A stretch of DNA of 64,000 bases from Streptomyces sp. NBC_01723 (GTDB taxonomy: Bacteria > Actinomycetota > Actinomycetes > Streptomycetales > Streptomycetaceae), in the NCBI RefSeq assembly GCF_036246005.1, contig NZ_CP109171.1, forward strand, positions 1,600,001-1,664,000, read 5' to 3'. This document shows positions 17,496 to 24,715 of the stretch, piece after piece. The notes beneath the pieces were generated by a model. The model made no database searches. It worked only from the letters and a program-made list of their open reading frames with translations, and was not told the DNA's origin. How positions within the stretch are numbered: position 1 is the stretch's first letter; each line of letters opens with the position of its first letter. Both the position numbers and the translations under genes were made by a program.

Positions 17496-17807
17496 GTGAG
17501 CACGGACCGCGACCCCGGGCTCCAGCCCGAGCGCACCCGGCTGGCCTGGCGCCGCACCACCCTCTCCGGCACCGTCGTCGCCGTGCTCGCCGCGAAGACC
17601 GCGCTGCACGGCGGCGCGACACCCTCGTCCGTCCTGGCCGCCACCCTGTGCTGCGCCCTGTGGCTGGCCTTCCTTGGCATCGCCCACGGCCGCATCACCA
17701 CCCTCGCCTCGACGAACCGCCCCCGGGCCCTCACGCCACCGCACGCGACGGCGGCAGCCCTGTGCACGGTCGCCATCGCCGTCTGCGGCGCGCTCCTCGT
17801 CCTCTGA
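17496..17807 (+). CDS. Short DUF202 membrane protein
   Basis: A 103-residue protein; the DPGLQPERTRLAWRRTTLS signature and three predicted helices mark DUF202. It is almost certainly co-translated with the preceding YidH-like gene (3-bp gap, GTG start). No function is known. Confidence 0.85.
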   Translation: MSTDRDPGLQPERTRLAWRRTTLSGTVVAVLAAKTALHGGATPSSVLAATLCCALWLAFLGIAHGRITTLASTNRPRALTPPHATAAALCTVAIAVCGALLVL

Positions 17808-17842
17808 GGCACCGATCACGTTCCGCCCGCCCACTGGACGGC

Positions 17843-17860
17843 ATACCGACCGGTCGGCAT
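17843..17860. promoter_or_regulatory. TetR-type operator upstream of APH/ACAD operon
   Basis: ATACCGACCGGTCGGCAT is an 18-bp near-perfect palindrome with a perfect 12-bp centre (CCGACCGGTCGG), 40 bp before the phosphotransferase start. A related sequence lies upstream of the SDR/ligase operon (23316-23331), and the TetR gene lies between them. Confidence 0.7.
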
Positions 17861-17899
17861 CATGAGATGCGTACTGTTCACCTGCCGCAGGGAGCGACG

Positions 17900-18925
17900 A
17901 TGACCCCCGACCACCCGCCCGGACTCGATCTCGACCGGTTGCGCGAGCTGCTCGACCGCGAGCGGCCCGGCCTGGTGACCGGCCCGCTGTCCGGCCGGCT
18001 GATCGAGGGCGGACGCTCGAACCTCACCTACGCCGTCACGGACGGCACCGCCCGCTGGGTCGTCAGACGCCCCCCGCTCGGCCACGTCCTCGCCACCGCG
18101 CACGACATGAAGCGCGAGCACCGCGTCATCAGCGCCCTGCACCCCACGAACGTACCGGTCCCCCGCCCCCTGCTCCTCTGCGAGGACGAGGACGTCGTCG
18201 GGGCGCCCTTCTACGTCATGGAGTTCGTCGAGGGCACCCCGTACCGCACCGCCGACCAGCTCGCCCCCCTCGGCCCCGAGCGCACCCGCGCCGCCGTGCT
18301 GAACCTCGTCGACACCCTCGTCGAGCTGCACGCGGTGGACCCCGCCGAGGTCGGCCTCGGGGACTTCGGCCGCCCGGAGGGGTTCCTGGACCGCCAGCTC
18401 CGCCGCTGGGCCAAGCAGCTCGACGCCTCGCGCAACCGCGACCTGACCGGCATCGACGAACTGCACGCCACGCTCGGACGGGAACTCCCCCGCTCCCCCG
18501 CCCCGACGGTCGTCCACGGCGACTACCGCCTGGACAACGTCCTGATCGGCGGCGAGAACGACGAGATCAACGCGATCCTCGACTGGGAGATGTCGACCCT
18601 CGGCGACCCGCTCACCGACCTCGGCCTGCTGGTGATGTACAGCAGCCCGCTCGGCATGCCGGACTCCCCCGTCTCCACCACGGCCCAGGCCCCCGGCCAC
18701 CCCGCCCCCGCCGAGCTGGTCCAGCGGTACGCCGACCGCTCGGGCCGCGACGTGGGCGCCGTCGCCTGGTACACGGCGTTCGCGTGGTTCAAGCTCGCCG
18801 TGATCCTGGAGGGCATCCACTACCGCTACACGCTGGGCCGCACGGTCGGCCCCGGCTTCGACCGCATCGGCGACCTCGTCCCCGTATTCATCGAGCACGG
18901 CCTGACCACCCTTCAGAAGGGCTGA
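17900..18925 (+). CDS. APH-family phosphotransferase, ACAD10/11- and LvaA-like
   Basis: A 341-residue aminoglycoside-phosphotransferase-fold kinase. The glycine-rich N-lobe (EGGRSNLTYAV), catalytic loop HGDYRLDN (H206, D208, N213) and metal site LDWE (D228) are all present. The family is fused to an acyl-CoA dehydrogenase in animal ACAD10/11 and forms LvaA in the levulinate pathway, where it phosphorylates the 4-hydroxyl of 4-hydroxyacyl-CoA. Here an ACAD gene follows 6 bp later. ATG 17900 has GGAG 6 nt before; the long frame upstream is a shadow. The substrate is inferred. Confidence 0.85.
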   Translation: MTPDHPPGLDLDRLRELLDRERPGLVTGPLSGRLIEGGRSNLTYAVTDGTARWVVRRPPLGHVLATAHDMKREHRVISALHPTNVPVPRPLLLCEDEDVVGAPFYVMEFVEGTPYRTADQLAPLGPERTRAAVLNLVDTLVELHAVDPAEVGLGDFGRPEGFLDRQLRRWAKQLDASRNRDLTGIDELHATLGRELPRSPAPTVVHGDYRLDNVLIGGENDEINAILDWEMSTLGDPLTDLGLLVMYSSPLGMPDSPVSTTAQAPGHPAPAELVQRYADRSGRDVGAVAWYTAFAWFKLAVILEGIHYRYTLGRTVGPGFDRIGDLVPVFIEHGLTTLQKG

Positions 18926-18931
18926 CCCGCC

Positions 18932-20146
18932 ATGGACTTCGCGTACGACGCACGCACCGAGGAACTCCGCGCCAGGCTGCTCGCCTTCTTGGACGAGCAC
19001 GTCCACCCCGCCGAGCAGGTCGCCCACGAGCAGCGCGCCCGCCTCGCTTCCCCCTGGGACACCCCGCAGGTCGTGGAGGACCTGAAGGCCGAGGCCCGCC
19101 GCCAGGGGCTGTGGAACCTCTTCCTCCCCGACGCCGAGTACGGCGCGGGCCTGACCAACCTCCAGTACGCCCCGCTCGCCGAGATCACCGGCCGCAGCCC
19201 GCAGCTGGCGCCCACGGCGACGAACTGCGCGGCCCCGGACACCGGGAACATGGAGGTGCTGGCCCAGTTCGCCGACGAGGCGCAGAAGAAGCAGTGGCTC
19301 CAGCCCCTGCTGGCCGGCGAGATCCGTTCCGCGTTCGCGATGACCGAGCCGGACGTGGCCTCCTCGGACGCCACGAACATCACCACGCACATCGAGCGGG
19401 ACGGCGACGAGTACGTCATCACGGGCCGCAAGTGGTACATCTCCGGGGCGATGAACCCGGACTGCCAGATCTTCATCGTGATGGGCAAGACCGACCCGGA
19501 CGGCGCGGACATCCGCCGCCAGCAGTCCATGGTCCTGGTCCCGCGCGACACGCCCGGGGTGACCGTCGACCGCGCCATGCAGGTCTTCGGCTACGAGGAC
19601 CACTACCACGGCGGCCACGCCGAGGTGACCTTCGACCACGCGCGCGTGCCGGTGTCGAACCTGATCGGTGAGGAGGGCGGCGGCTTCGCCATCGCCCAGG
19701 CCCGCCTCGGTCCCGGCCGCATCCACCACTGCATGCGGCTCATCGGGATGGCCGAGCGCGCGATCGAGCTGATGTGCCGCCGCGCGGTGTCCCGCGAGGC
19801 GTTCGGCAAGGCGCTGGCCCAGCAGGGCGTGGTCCACAACTGGATCGCCGACGCCCGGGTCACCGTCGAGCAGTTGCGGCTGCTGGTGCTGAAGACCGCC
19901 TGGCTGATGGACACCGTCGGCAACCGGGGCGCGCACACCGAGATCCAGGCCATCAAGATCGCCACGCCGCGCGCGGTGGTCGACATCATCGACCGGGCCA
20001 TCCAGTTGCACGGCGCGGGCGGCGTGAGCCAGGACTTCCCGCTGGCGGAGCTGTACGCGGGCGCCAGGACGCTGATGATCGCCGACGGGCCGGACGAGGT
20101 GCACCAGCGCTCGCTGGCCCGCCGGGAGATCAAGAAGTACCTCTGA
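18932..20146 (+). CDS. Acyl-CoA dehydrogenase, ACAD11/LvaC-like
   Basis: A 404-residue FAD flavoprotein. FAD/substrate motifs AFAMTEPDVASSDATNI and GRKWYISGA, and the C-terminal IQLHGAGGVSQDFPLAELYAGAR are typical of the ACAD10/11 branch. Together with the kinase it probably converts a 4-hydroxyacyl-CoA to an enoyl- or 3-hydroxyacyl-CoA ready for beta-oxidation (known for LvaC). ATG has GACCCGCC before it; the gene follows the kinase directly. Confidence 0.88.
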   Translation: MDFAYDARTEELRARLLAFLDEHVHPAEQVAHEQRARLASPWDTPQVVEDLKAEARRQGLWNLFLPDAEYGAGLTNLQYAPLAEITGRSPQLAPTATNCAAPDTGNMEVLAQFADEAQKKQWLQPLLAGEIRSAFAMTEPDVASSDATNITTHIERDGDEYVITGRKWYISGAMNPDCQIFIVMGKTDPDGADIRRQQSMVLVPRDTPGVTVDRAMQVFGYEDHYHGGHAEVTFDHARVPVSNLIGEEGGGFAIAQARLGPGRIHHCMRLIGMAERAIELMCRRAVSREAFGKALAQQGVVHNWIADARVTVEQLRLLVLKTAWLMDTVGNRGAHTEIQAIKIATPRAVVDIIDRAIQLHGAGGVSQDFPLAELYAGARTLMIADGPDEVHQRSLARREIKKYL

Positions 20147-20162
20147 ACGAGGCCGACCGGGC

Positions 20163-20198
20163 GAGGTGACGGCCCCCGGAACCCGGGGCCGTCACCTC
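20163..20198. terminator. Bidirectional hairpin terminator
   Basis: A 14-bp perfect stem (GAGGTGACGGCCCC with GGGGCCGTCACCTC) with an 8-nt loop lies between the convergent ACAD and TetR genes and includes the TetR stop codon. Confidence 0.8.
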
Positions 20199-20799
20199 AC
20201 GGGCGCAGTGCCCGCAGCAGCAGGTCCGCGAGGTGGTCGGCGACCTCCTGCGGGCCCAGCGGGCCGTCGGGGCGGTACCAGGTGGACAGGTGGTGGACGG
20301 AACCGAAGTGGTAGTCCACCACCAGGTCCGCCGGGGTCTCCTTGGTGAAGACCCCGGCCCGCTGGCCCTCCTCGATGAGCGCGCGGAAGCGCTCGTGGTA
20401 GCGGCGCCGCTCGGCCCGCACCTGCTTGTTCTTCTCGGGGCTCAGCTGGTGCATGGAGCGGAAGAAGATCGACGCGTCGTCGAGGTTGTCGATGGTGGTG
20501 ACGACGACGTCGGCCGCCGCTTCCCGCACCCGCTTCTCGACCGGCTCGTCGGATTCCGCGAAGGCGTCGAGGCGCTCCTGCTGGAGGCGCAGCACGCGCG
20601 CGTAGACCTCGTGCAGGAGGTCGTCCTTGGAACCGAAGTAGTGGTACAGCGCTCCCTTGGTGACGCCCGCCGCCTCCACGATCTCCTGTACCGAGGTGCG
20701 GTCGTAGCCCTGCTCCGCGAAGAGCCGGGTGGCGGCGGCCAGGAGCCGCTGCGGCACCGGAGTGCCGTCCCCGTCCGTGGTCCTGGGCACTGCCGTCAC
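20197..20799 (-). CDS. TetR/AcrR regulator of the acyl-CoA cluster
   Basis: A 200-residue repressor. The N-terminal HTH (ATRLFAEQGYDRTSVQEIVEAAGVTKGALYHYFGSKDDLL) is standard TetR; the C-terminal half binds an unknown ligand, likely an acyl-CoA. It lies between the kinase/ACAD operon and the ligase/SDR operon, whose promoters both carry TACCGAC-type palindromes. It is downstream of the ligase on the same strand (26 bp) and may be read through from the SDR promoter, giving autoregulation. Confidence 0.85.
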   Translation of the reverse strand: MTAVPRTTDGDGTPVPQRLLAAATRLFAEQGYDRTSVQEIVEAAGVTKGALYHYFGSKDDLLHEVYARVLRLQQERLDAFAESDEPVEKRVREAAADVVVTTIDNLDDASIFFRSMHQLSPEKNKQVRAERRRYHERFRALIEEGQRAGVFTKETPADLVVDYHFGSVHHLSTWYRPDGPLGPQEVADHLADLLLRALRP

Positions 20800-20825
20800 C
20801 TGCCTTTCCGTTCAACTGTCCGTCT

Positions 20826-22496
20826 TCACTGTCCGTCGTCGTGCTTACGGGAACGCAGTTCCCGACGGAGGATCTTCCCACTCGCCGTCTTCGGCAGGTC
20901 GGGCAGGATCTCCACCTGACGCGGGTATTTGTAGGCGGCCAGTCTCTCCTCGCAATAGGCGGCGAGTGCGTCCGGGGCCGTGTCGGCACCCGGACGGAGG
21001 CTGATGTACGCCTTGACCGTCTCTCCCCGGTACCCGTCGGGCACGCCGACGACGGCGGCCTCGCGCACCGCCGGATGGGTGTAGAGCACGTCCTCGACCT
21101 CACGCGGCCAGACCTTGAACCCGGAGGCGTTGATCATGTCCTTCTTGCGGTCGACGACGTAGAGCCACCCCTGAGCGTCCATGAAGCCGATGTCACCGGT
21201 GCGCAGCTCGCCGCCGGGGAAGGTCTCGGCGGTGGCGTCCGGGCGCCGCCAGTAGCCGGGGACGACCTGCGGCCCGCCGACGACGATCTCGCCCTGCTCC
21301 CCGAGGGGCACCTCGGCGCCCAGCTCGTCGACGATGCGGACGACGGTCTCGGGGCCCGGCACGCCGACCGCGAGGGTCCCGGAGGCGGGGTCCACCGGGG
21401 CCTCCAGGTGCGGCGGGACCGAGGCGCACGGCGCGGTGCACTCGGTGAGTCCGTAGCCGTTGCGGATGTACGGCCCGAAGCCCGCGCGGAACTTCTCCAC
21501 CAGGGCCGGCGGCAGCGGGGCACCGCCGGAGGAGATGTTGACGAAGGAGGCGAAGTGCTCGCGGGTGACGGACGGCTGGGCGGCCAGCGCCATGAAGGCG
21601 GTGGACGGGCCGACCGTGTAGTGCGGGCGGTGCTCGGCGAACGCGTCCAGCACGACGCCCGGCTCGAAGCGGTACGCCAGCACCAGCGTGCCCGCGCTGT
21701 TCAGACAGGCGCCGAACTCGCAGACCATGCCGGTGATGTGGAACAGCGGCGCCAGCGCGAAGTAGACCGGCGCGTCGGGCAGGCCGAGCCCGGTGCGCTG
21801 GCGCTCCGCGTTGTACATGATGTTGCGGTGGGTGTTGGTGGCGCCCTTGGGGGTGCCGCTGGTGCCCGAGGTGTAGCTGATGAGCGCGGTGCCGTCCGGC
21901 GCCGGGTCGCGTCCCTCGGGCGCCGGGTGGCCGGCGCGGGCCGCGGCCGTGAGGTCGTCGGCGTCGTCGGTGTCCGGCAGCCGCTCGAAGGTCAGCACGC
22001 GCGCGTCCCCGCGGGTCTGGAAGTCCAGCTCGCACCCCGTGAGCACGATCCGCACCGGCGAGCCGGACGCCGTGTCGCGCAGGTACGACTCCCAGGCCCG
22101 GTCGGAGCAGACCAGCGCGGACACCTCGGCGTCCCGCAGGACGTGGCCGACCTCCCCCGACTTGTACATCGGGTTGACCGGCACCACGATGGCGCCCGCC
22201 TTCCAGGCGCCCAGGACGGCGAGCACGAAGTGCGGGGAGTTCTGCAGCACGACCGCGGCCCGGTCGCCGCGTTCCAGACCGCGCGCGGCGAGGTGCCCGG
22301 CGACGGAGTCGCTCAGCCGGTCCACCTCGCGGTAGGTGAGGCGGCCGTCGAAGTAGGCGAGGAAGACGCGGTCGGGAGTCTCGGCGGCGACCCTGCGCAG
22401 GGCGTGCACCAGGGAGGCGTCGGGGTCGAGCGGTGCCTTCTGGGCATCGGTGAGCAGGCCGAGCCAGGGCTTGGCCGCGTAGGGGGAGCCGGTCAT
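20826..22496 (-). CDS. Acyl-CoA ligase (class I adenylate-forming)
   Basis: A 556-residue AMP-forming acyl-CoA synthetase. The ATP loop YTSGTSGTPKGA, the NGYGLTECT motif, the GDIGFMDAQGWLYVVDRKKDMI segment and the catalytic Lys in KTASGKILRREL are visible. It activates a carboxylic acid with CoA. The start ATG 22496 overlaps the SDR stop (ATGA), so the two are coupled. It corresponds to LvaE in the Lva analogy. Chain length and structure of the acid are unknown. Confidence 0.9.
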   Translation of the reverse strand: MTGSPYAAKPWLGLLTDAQKAPLDPDASLVHALRRVAAETPDRVFLAYFDGRLTYREVDRLSDSVAGHLAARGLERGDRAAVVLQNSPHFVLAVLGAWKAGAIVVPVNPMYKSGEVGHVLRDAEVSALVCSDRAWESYLRDTASGSPVRIVLTGCELDFQTRGDARVLTFERLPDTDDADDLTAAARAGHPAPEGRDPAPDGTALISYTSGTSGTPKGATNTHRNIMYNAERQRTGLGLPDAPVYFALAPLFHITGMVCEFGACLNSAGTLVLAYRFEPGVVLDAFAEHRPHYTVGPSTAFMALAAQPSVTREHFASFVNISSGGAPLPPALVEKFRAGFGPYIRNGYGLTECTAPCASVPPHLEAPVDPASGTLAVGVPGPETVVRIVDELGAEVPLGEQGEIVVGGPQVVPGYWRRPDATAETFPGGELRTGDIGFMDAQGWLYVVDRKKDMINASGFKVWPREVEDVLYTHPAVREAAVVGVPDGYRGETVKAYISLRPGADTAPDALAAYCEERLAAYKYPRQVEILPDLPKTASGKILRRELRSRKHDDGQ

Positions 22497-23260
22497 CGGG
22501 CGTTCCCCTCCTCCCACTGCCGCTGGAGCCGGTTCATGCCGTGCAGCCAGCGGTCGGGTTCGGCGGCGCGGGCCTGGTAGTACTCGGCGACCTCCGGGTG
22601 CGGCAGGATCAGGAAGCGGTCCTCCTCGATGCCCTTGAAGAGGGCGTCGGCCACGTCCTGCGGCTCGATCGCGGTGGGCTGGAGCACCAGTTCGCCCGCG
22701 CTGCCGCTCGCGGTGAGCATGTCGGTGCGCACGCCCTGCGGGCAGATGGCGTGGACCTTGATCCCGCGGTGGCGGTACGTCAGGGACAGCCACTCGGCGA
22801 AGGCGTAGGCGCCGTGCTTGGTGACGCTGTAGGGGGCGGCGCCGATCATGGTGAGCAGTCCGGCGGCCGACACGGTGGAGACGAAACGGCCACTGCCGCG
22901 CTCCAGCCAGTCCGGGATCAGTTCGTGGGCCGCGCGGACGTGGGCCATCACGTTGACGTCCCAGGCGAGCGCCCAGACGGCCTCCTCGGCCGCCTCGGTC
23001 CCTCCGGAGCCGACGCCCGCGTTGGCGCAGTACACGTCGACCGTGCCACCCAGCGCCGCACGGGCCTCGCCGACGATCGCGGAGGCGTCACCGGGCACCG
23101 CGATCCCGCCGATCTCGTCGGCCACGGCCCTGGCCCGGTCGGCGTCAAGGTCGTTGACGACGACGCGGGCGCCCTCGGCGGCGAAGCGGCGGGCCAGCGC
23201 GGCCCCGATGCCGCCTCCAGCCCCGGTGACGACGACTCCGGCATCCTGCACGGCTTCCAC
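22493..23260 (-). CDS. Short-chain dehydrogenase/reductase
   Basis: A 255-residue NAD(P)-dependent SDR: TGAGGGIG (12-19), catalytic Ser131, Tyr144 and Lys148 (YSVTKHG). GTG 23260 is preceded by AAGGAGA at good spacing, so the 10 upstream residues are not included. First gene of the SDR-ligase(-TetR) operon. It could reduce a keto-acyl (for example a 4-keto to 4-hydroxy acid, as suggested for LvaD) or oxidise a hydroxy product. Confidence 0.87.
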   Translation of the reverse strand: MEAVQDAGVVVTGAGGGIGAALARRFAAEGARVVVNDLDADRARAVADEIGGIAVPGDASAIVGEARAALGGTVDVYCANAGVGSGGTEAAEEAVWALAWDVNVMAHVRAAHELIPDWLERGSGRFVSTVSAAGLLTMIGAAPYSVTKHGAYAFAEWLSLTYRHRGIKVHAICPQGVRTDMLTASGSAGELVLQPTAIEPQDVADALFKGIEEDRFLILPHPEVAEYYQARAAEPDRWLHGMNRLQRQWEEGNAR

Positions 23261-23315
23261 GATCGGTCTCCTTCGACGCGGCTCGGGCACTGCTGACTCC
23301 CCGTTGCAGCGTCAG

Positions 23316-23331
23316 ACTAACCAGTCGGTAT
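23316..23331. promoter_or_regulatory. TetR-type operator upstream of SDR/ligase operon
   Basis: On the minus strand it reads ATACCGACTGGTTAGT, sharing ATACCGAC.GGT with the site at 17843. It is 56 bp before the SDR start. One half-site is strong and the other weak, suggesting lower affinity. Confidence 0.55.
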
Positions 23332-23435
23332 GTACGACGGAAGGGGCTCAGCGCGGTCTACTCCATTCCGTGCGACCCACGGTGCGGGTTAGCGTGCGTG
23401 CACATGACACCCGCCGCGATCACGGAGGTCACCGC

Positions 23436-24692
23436 ATGACGCTGTCCAGACGGAATCTGCTCGCCACGACGGCCGCGGCGGCGGCCGGAACCACGGCGGC
23501 GGCCGCCGGCCCGGCCCAGGCGGCCCCCGGGGGCCACGGCGGCCGCCGGCTGCGCACCGGCTTCGAGCGCCTCGCCGACGACGGCTACGCCGTGCTCGAC
23601 GGCCAGAAGGCCGGCGTGGTCACCAATCCGACCGGCATCACCCGGGACGTCCGCCACATCGTCGACGTCATGCACGCCGACGACCGGGTGAACCTCACCG
23701 CCGTGTTCGGCCCCGAGCACGGATTCCGCGGTACCGCGCAGGCGGGCGGCTCCGAGGGCCGCTACGACGACCCGGCGACCGGGCTGCCGGTCTACGACAC
23801 GTACCTCAAGAGCGGGCAGCCGCTCGCGGACGTCTTCACGGCGTCCGGCGTGGACACCGTCGTCTTCGACATCCAGGACGCCGGGGCGCGCTTCTACACG
23901 TACATCTGGACGCTGTTCGACTGCATGGAGGCCGCGAGGCTGGCGGGGAAACGGTTCGTCGTACTGGACCGGCCCAACCCGGTGACGGGGCGGGCGGCCC
24001 TCGGCCCGGTCCTGCACGAGGAGTTCGCCACCTTCGTCGGCCGTCAGCCGATCTCCCAGGCGCACGGCATGACGGTCGCCGAGCTGGCGCACCTCTTCAA
24101 CCACGAGTTCCTGCCGTCGCCGGTGCCGCTGGAGACGGTGACGATGACGGGCTGGAGGCGCTCGGAGTTCTACGACGCCTCGGGGCTGCCGTGGGTGCCG
24201 CCGAGCCCGAACATGCCGACGCCGGAGACGGCCCTGGTCTACTCGGGCACCTGCCTGTTCGAGGGCACGAACCTGTCCGAGGGGCGCGGCACCACCCGTC
24301 CGTTCGAACTGCTCGGCGCCGAGGGGATCGACGGCGGCTGGGCCGCCGCCGTCAACGAACTGGACCTGCCCGGCGTGCGCTTCCGGGAGGCGTACTTCGC
24401 GCCGACCTTCTCCAAGTTCCAGGGGAAGACCGTCGGGGGCGTCCAGCTGCACGTGCACGACCGGGAGGCCTTCGACCCGGTGCGCACCGGAATCGCCCTC
24501 CTGGTGACCGCCAAGCGGACCTGGGACGGTTTCGCCTGGCGGCCGGACAACTGGATCGACAAGCTCACCGGGTCCACGCAGGTGCGCACGATGATCGACG
24601 CTGGCGCGGACACCGACGAGGTGGTGGACGGCTGGCAGCGGGAACTGGCGGCGTTCCGCAGGACCCGCCGCCAGTACCTGATCTACCGCTGA
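23436..24692 (+). CDS. NamZ-type exo-beta-N-acetylmuramidase (DUF1343), secreted
   Basis: A 418-residue protein with a Tat-like signal (SRRNLLATTAAAAAGTTA, cleavage near 30) and a DUF1343 domain: GVVTNPTGITRD, FGPEHGFRG, GLPVYDTY, DTVVFDIQDAGARFYTYIWT, VLDRPNP and NLSEGRGTTRPFE. Studied DUF1343 members (NamZ) release MurNAc from non-reducing ends of cell-wall sugars. It is probably exported for wall recycling. ATG 23436 has GGAGG upstream. Confidence 0.88.
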   Translation: MTLSRRNLLATTAAAAAGTTAAAAGPAQAAPGGHGGRRLRTGFERLADDGYAVLDGQKAGVVTNPTGITRDVRHIVDVMHADDRVNLTAVFGPEHGFRGTAQAGGSEGRYDDPATGLPVYDTYLKSGQPLADVFTASGVDTVVFDIQDAGARFYTYIWTLFDCMEAARLAGKRFVVLDRPNPVTGRAALGPVLHEEFATFVGRQPISQAHGMTVAELAHLFNHEFLPSPVPLETVTMTGWRRSEFYDASGLPWVPPSPNMPTPETALVYSGTCLFEGTNLSEGRGTTRPFELLGAEGIDGGWAAAVNELDLPGVRFREAYFAPTFSKFQGKTVGGVQLHVHDREAFDPVRTGIALLVTAKRTWDGFAWRPDNWIDKLTGSTQVRTMIDAGADTDEVVDGWQRELAAFRRTRRQYLIYR

Positions 24693-24693
24693 G

Positions 24694-24715
24694 CCGGTGA
24701 CCGGCCGGTCACCGG
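24694..24715. terminator. Perfect palindrome between convergent stops
   Basis: A 22-bp perfect inverted repeat with centre CCGGCCGG spans the 16-bp gap between the NamZ stop and the penicillin-acylase stop and could terminate transcription from both sides. Confidence 0.55.
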
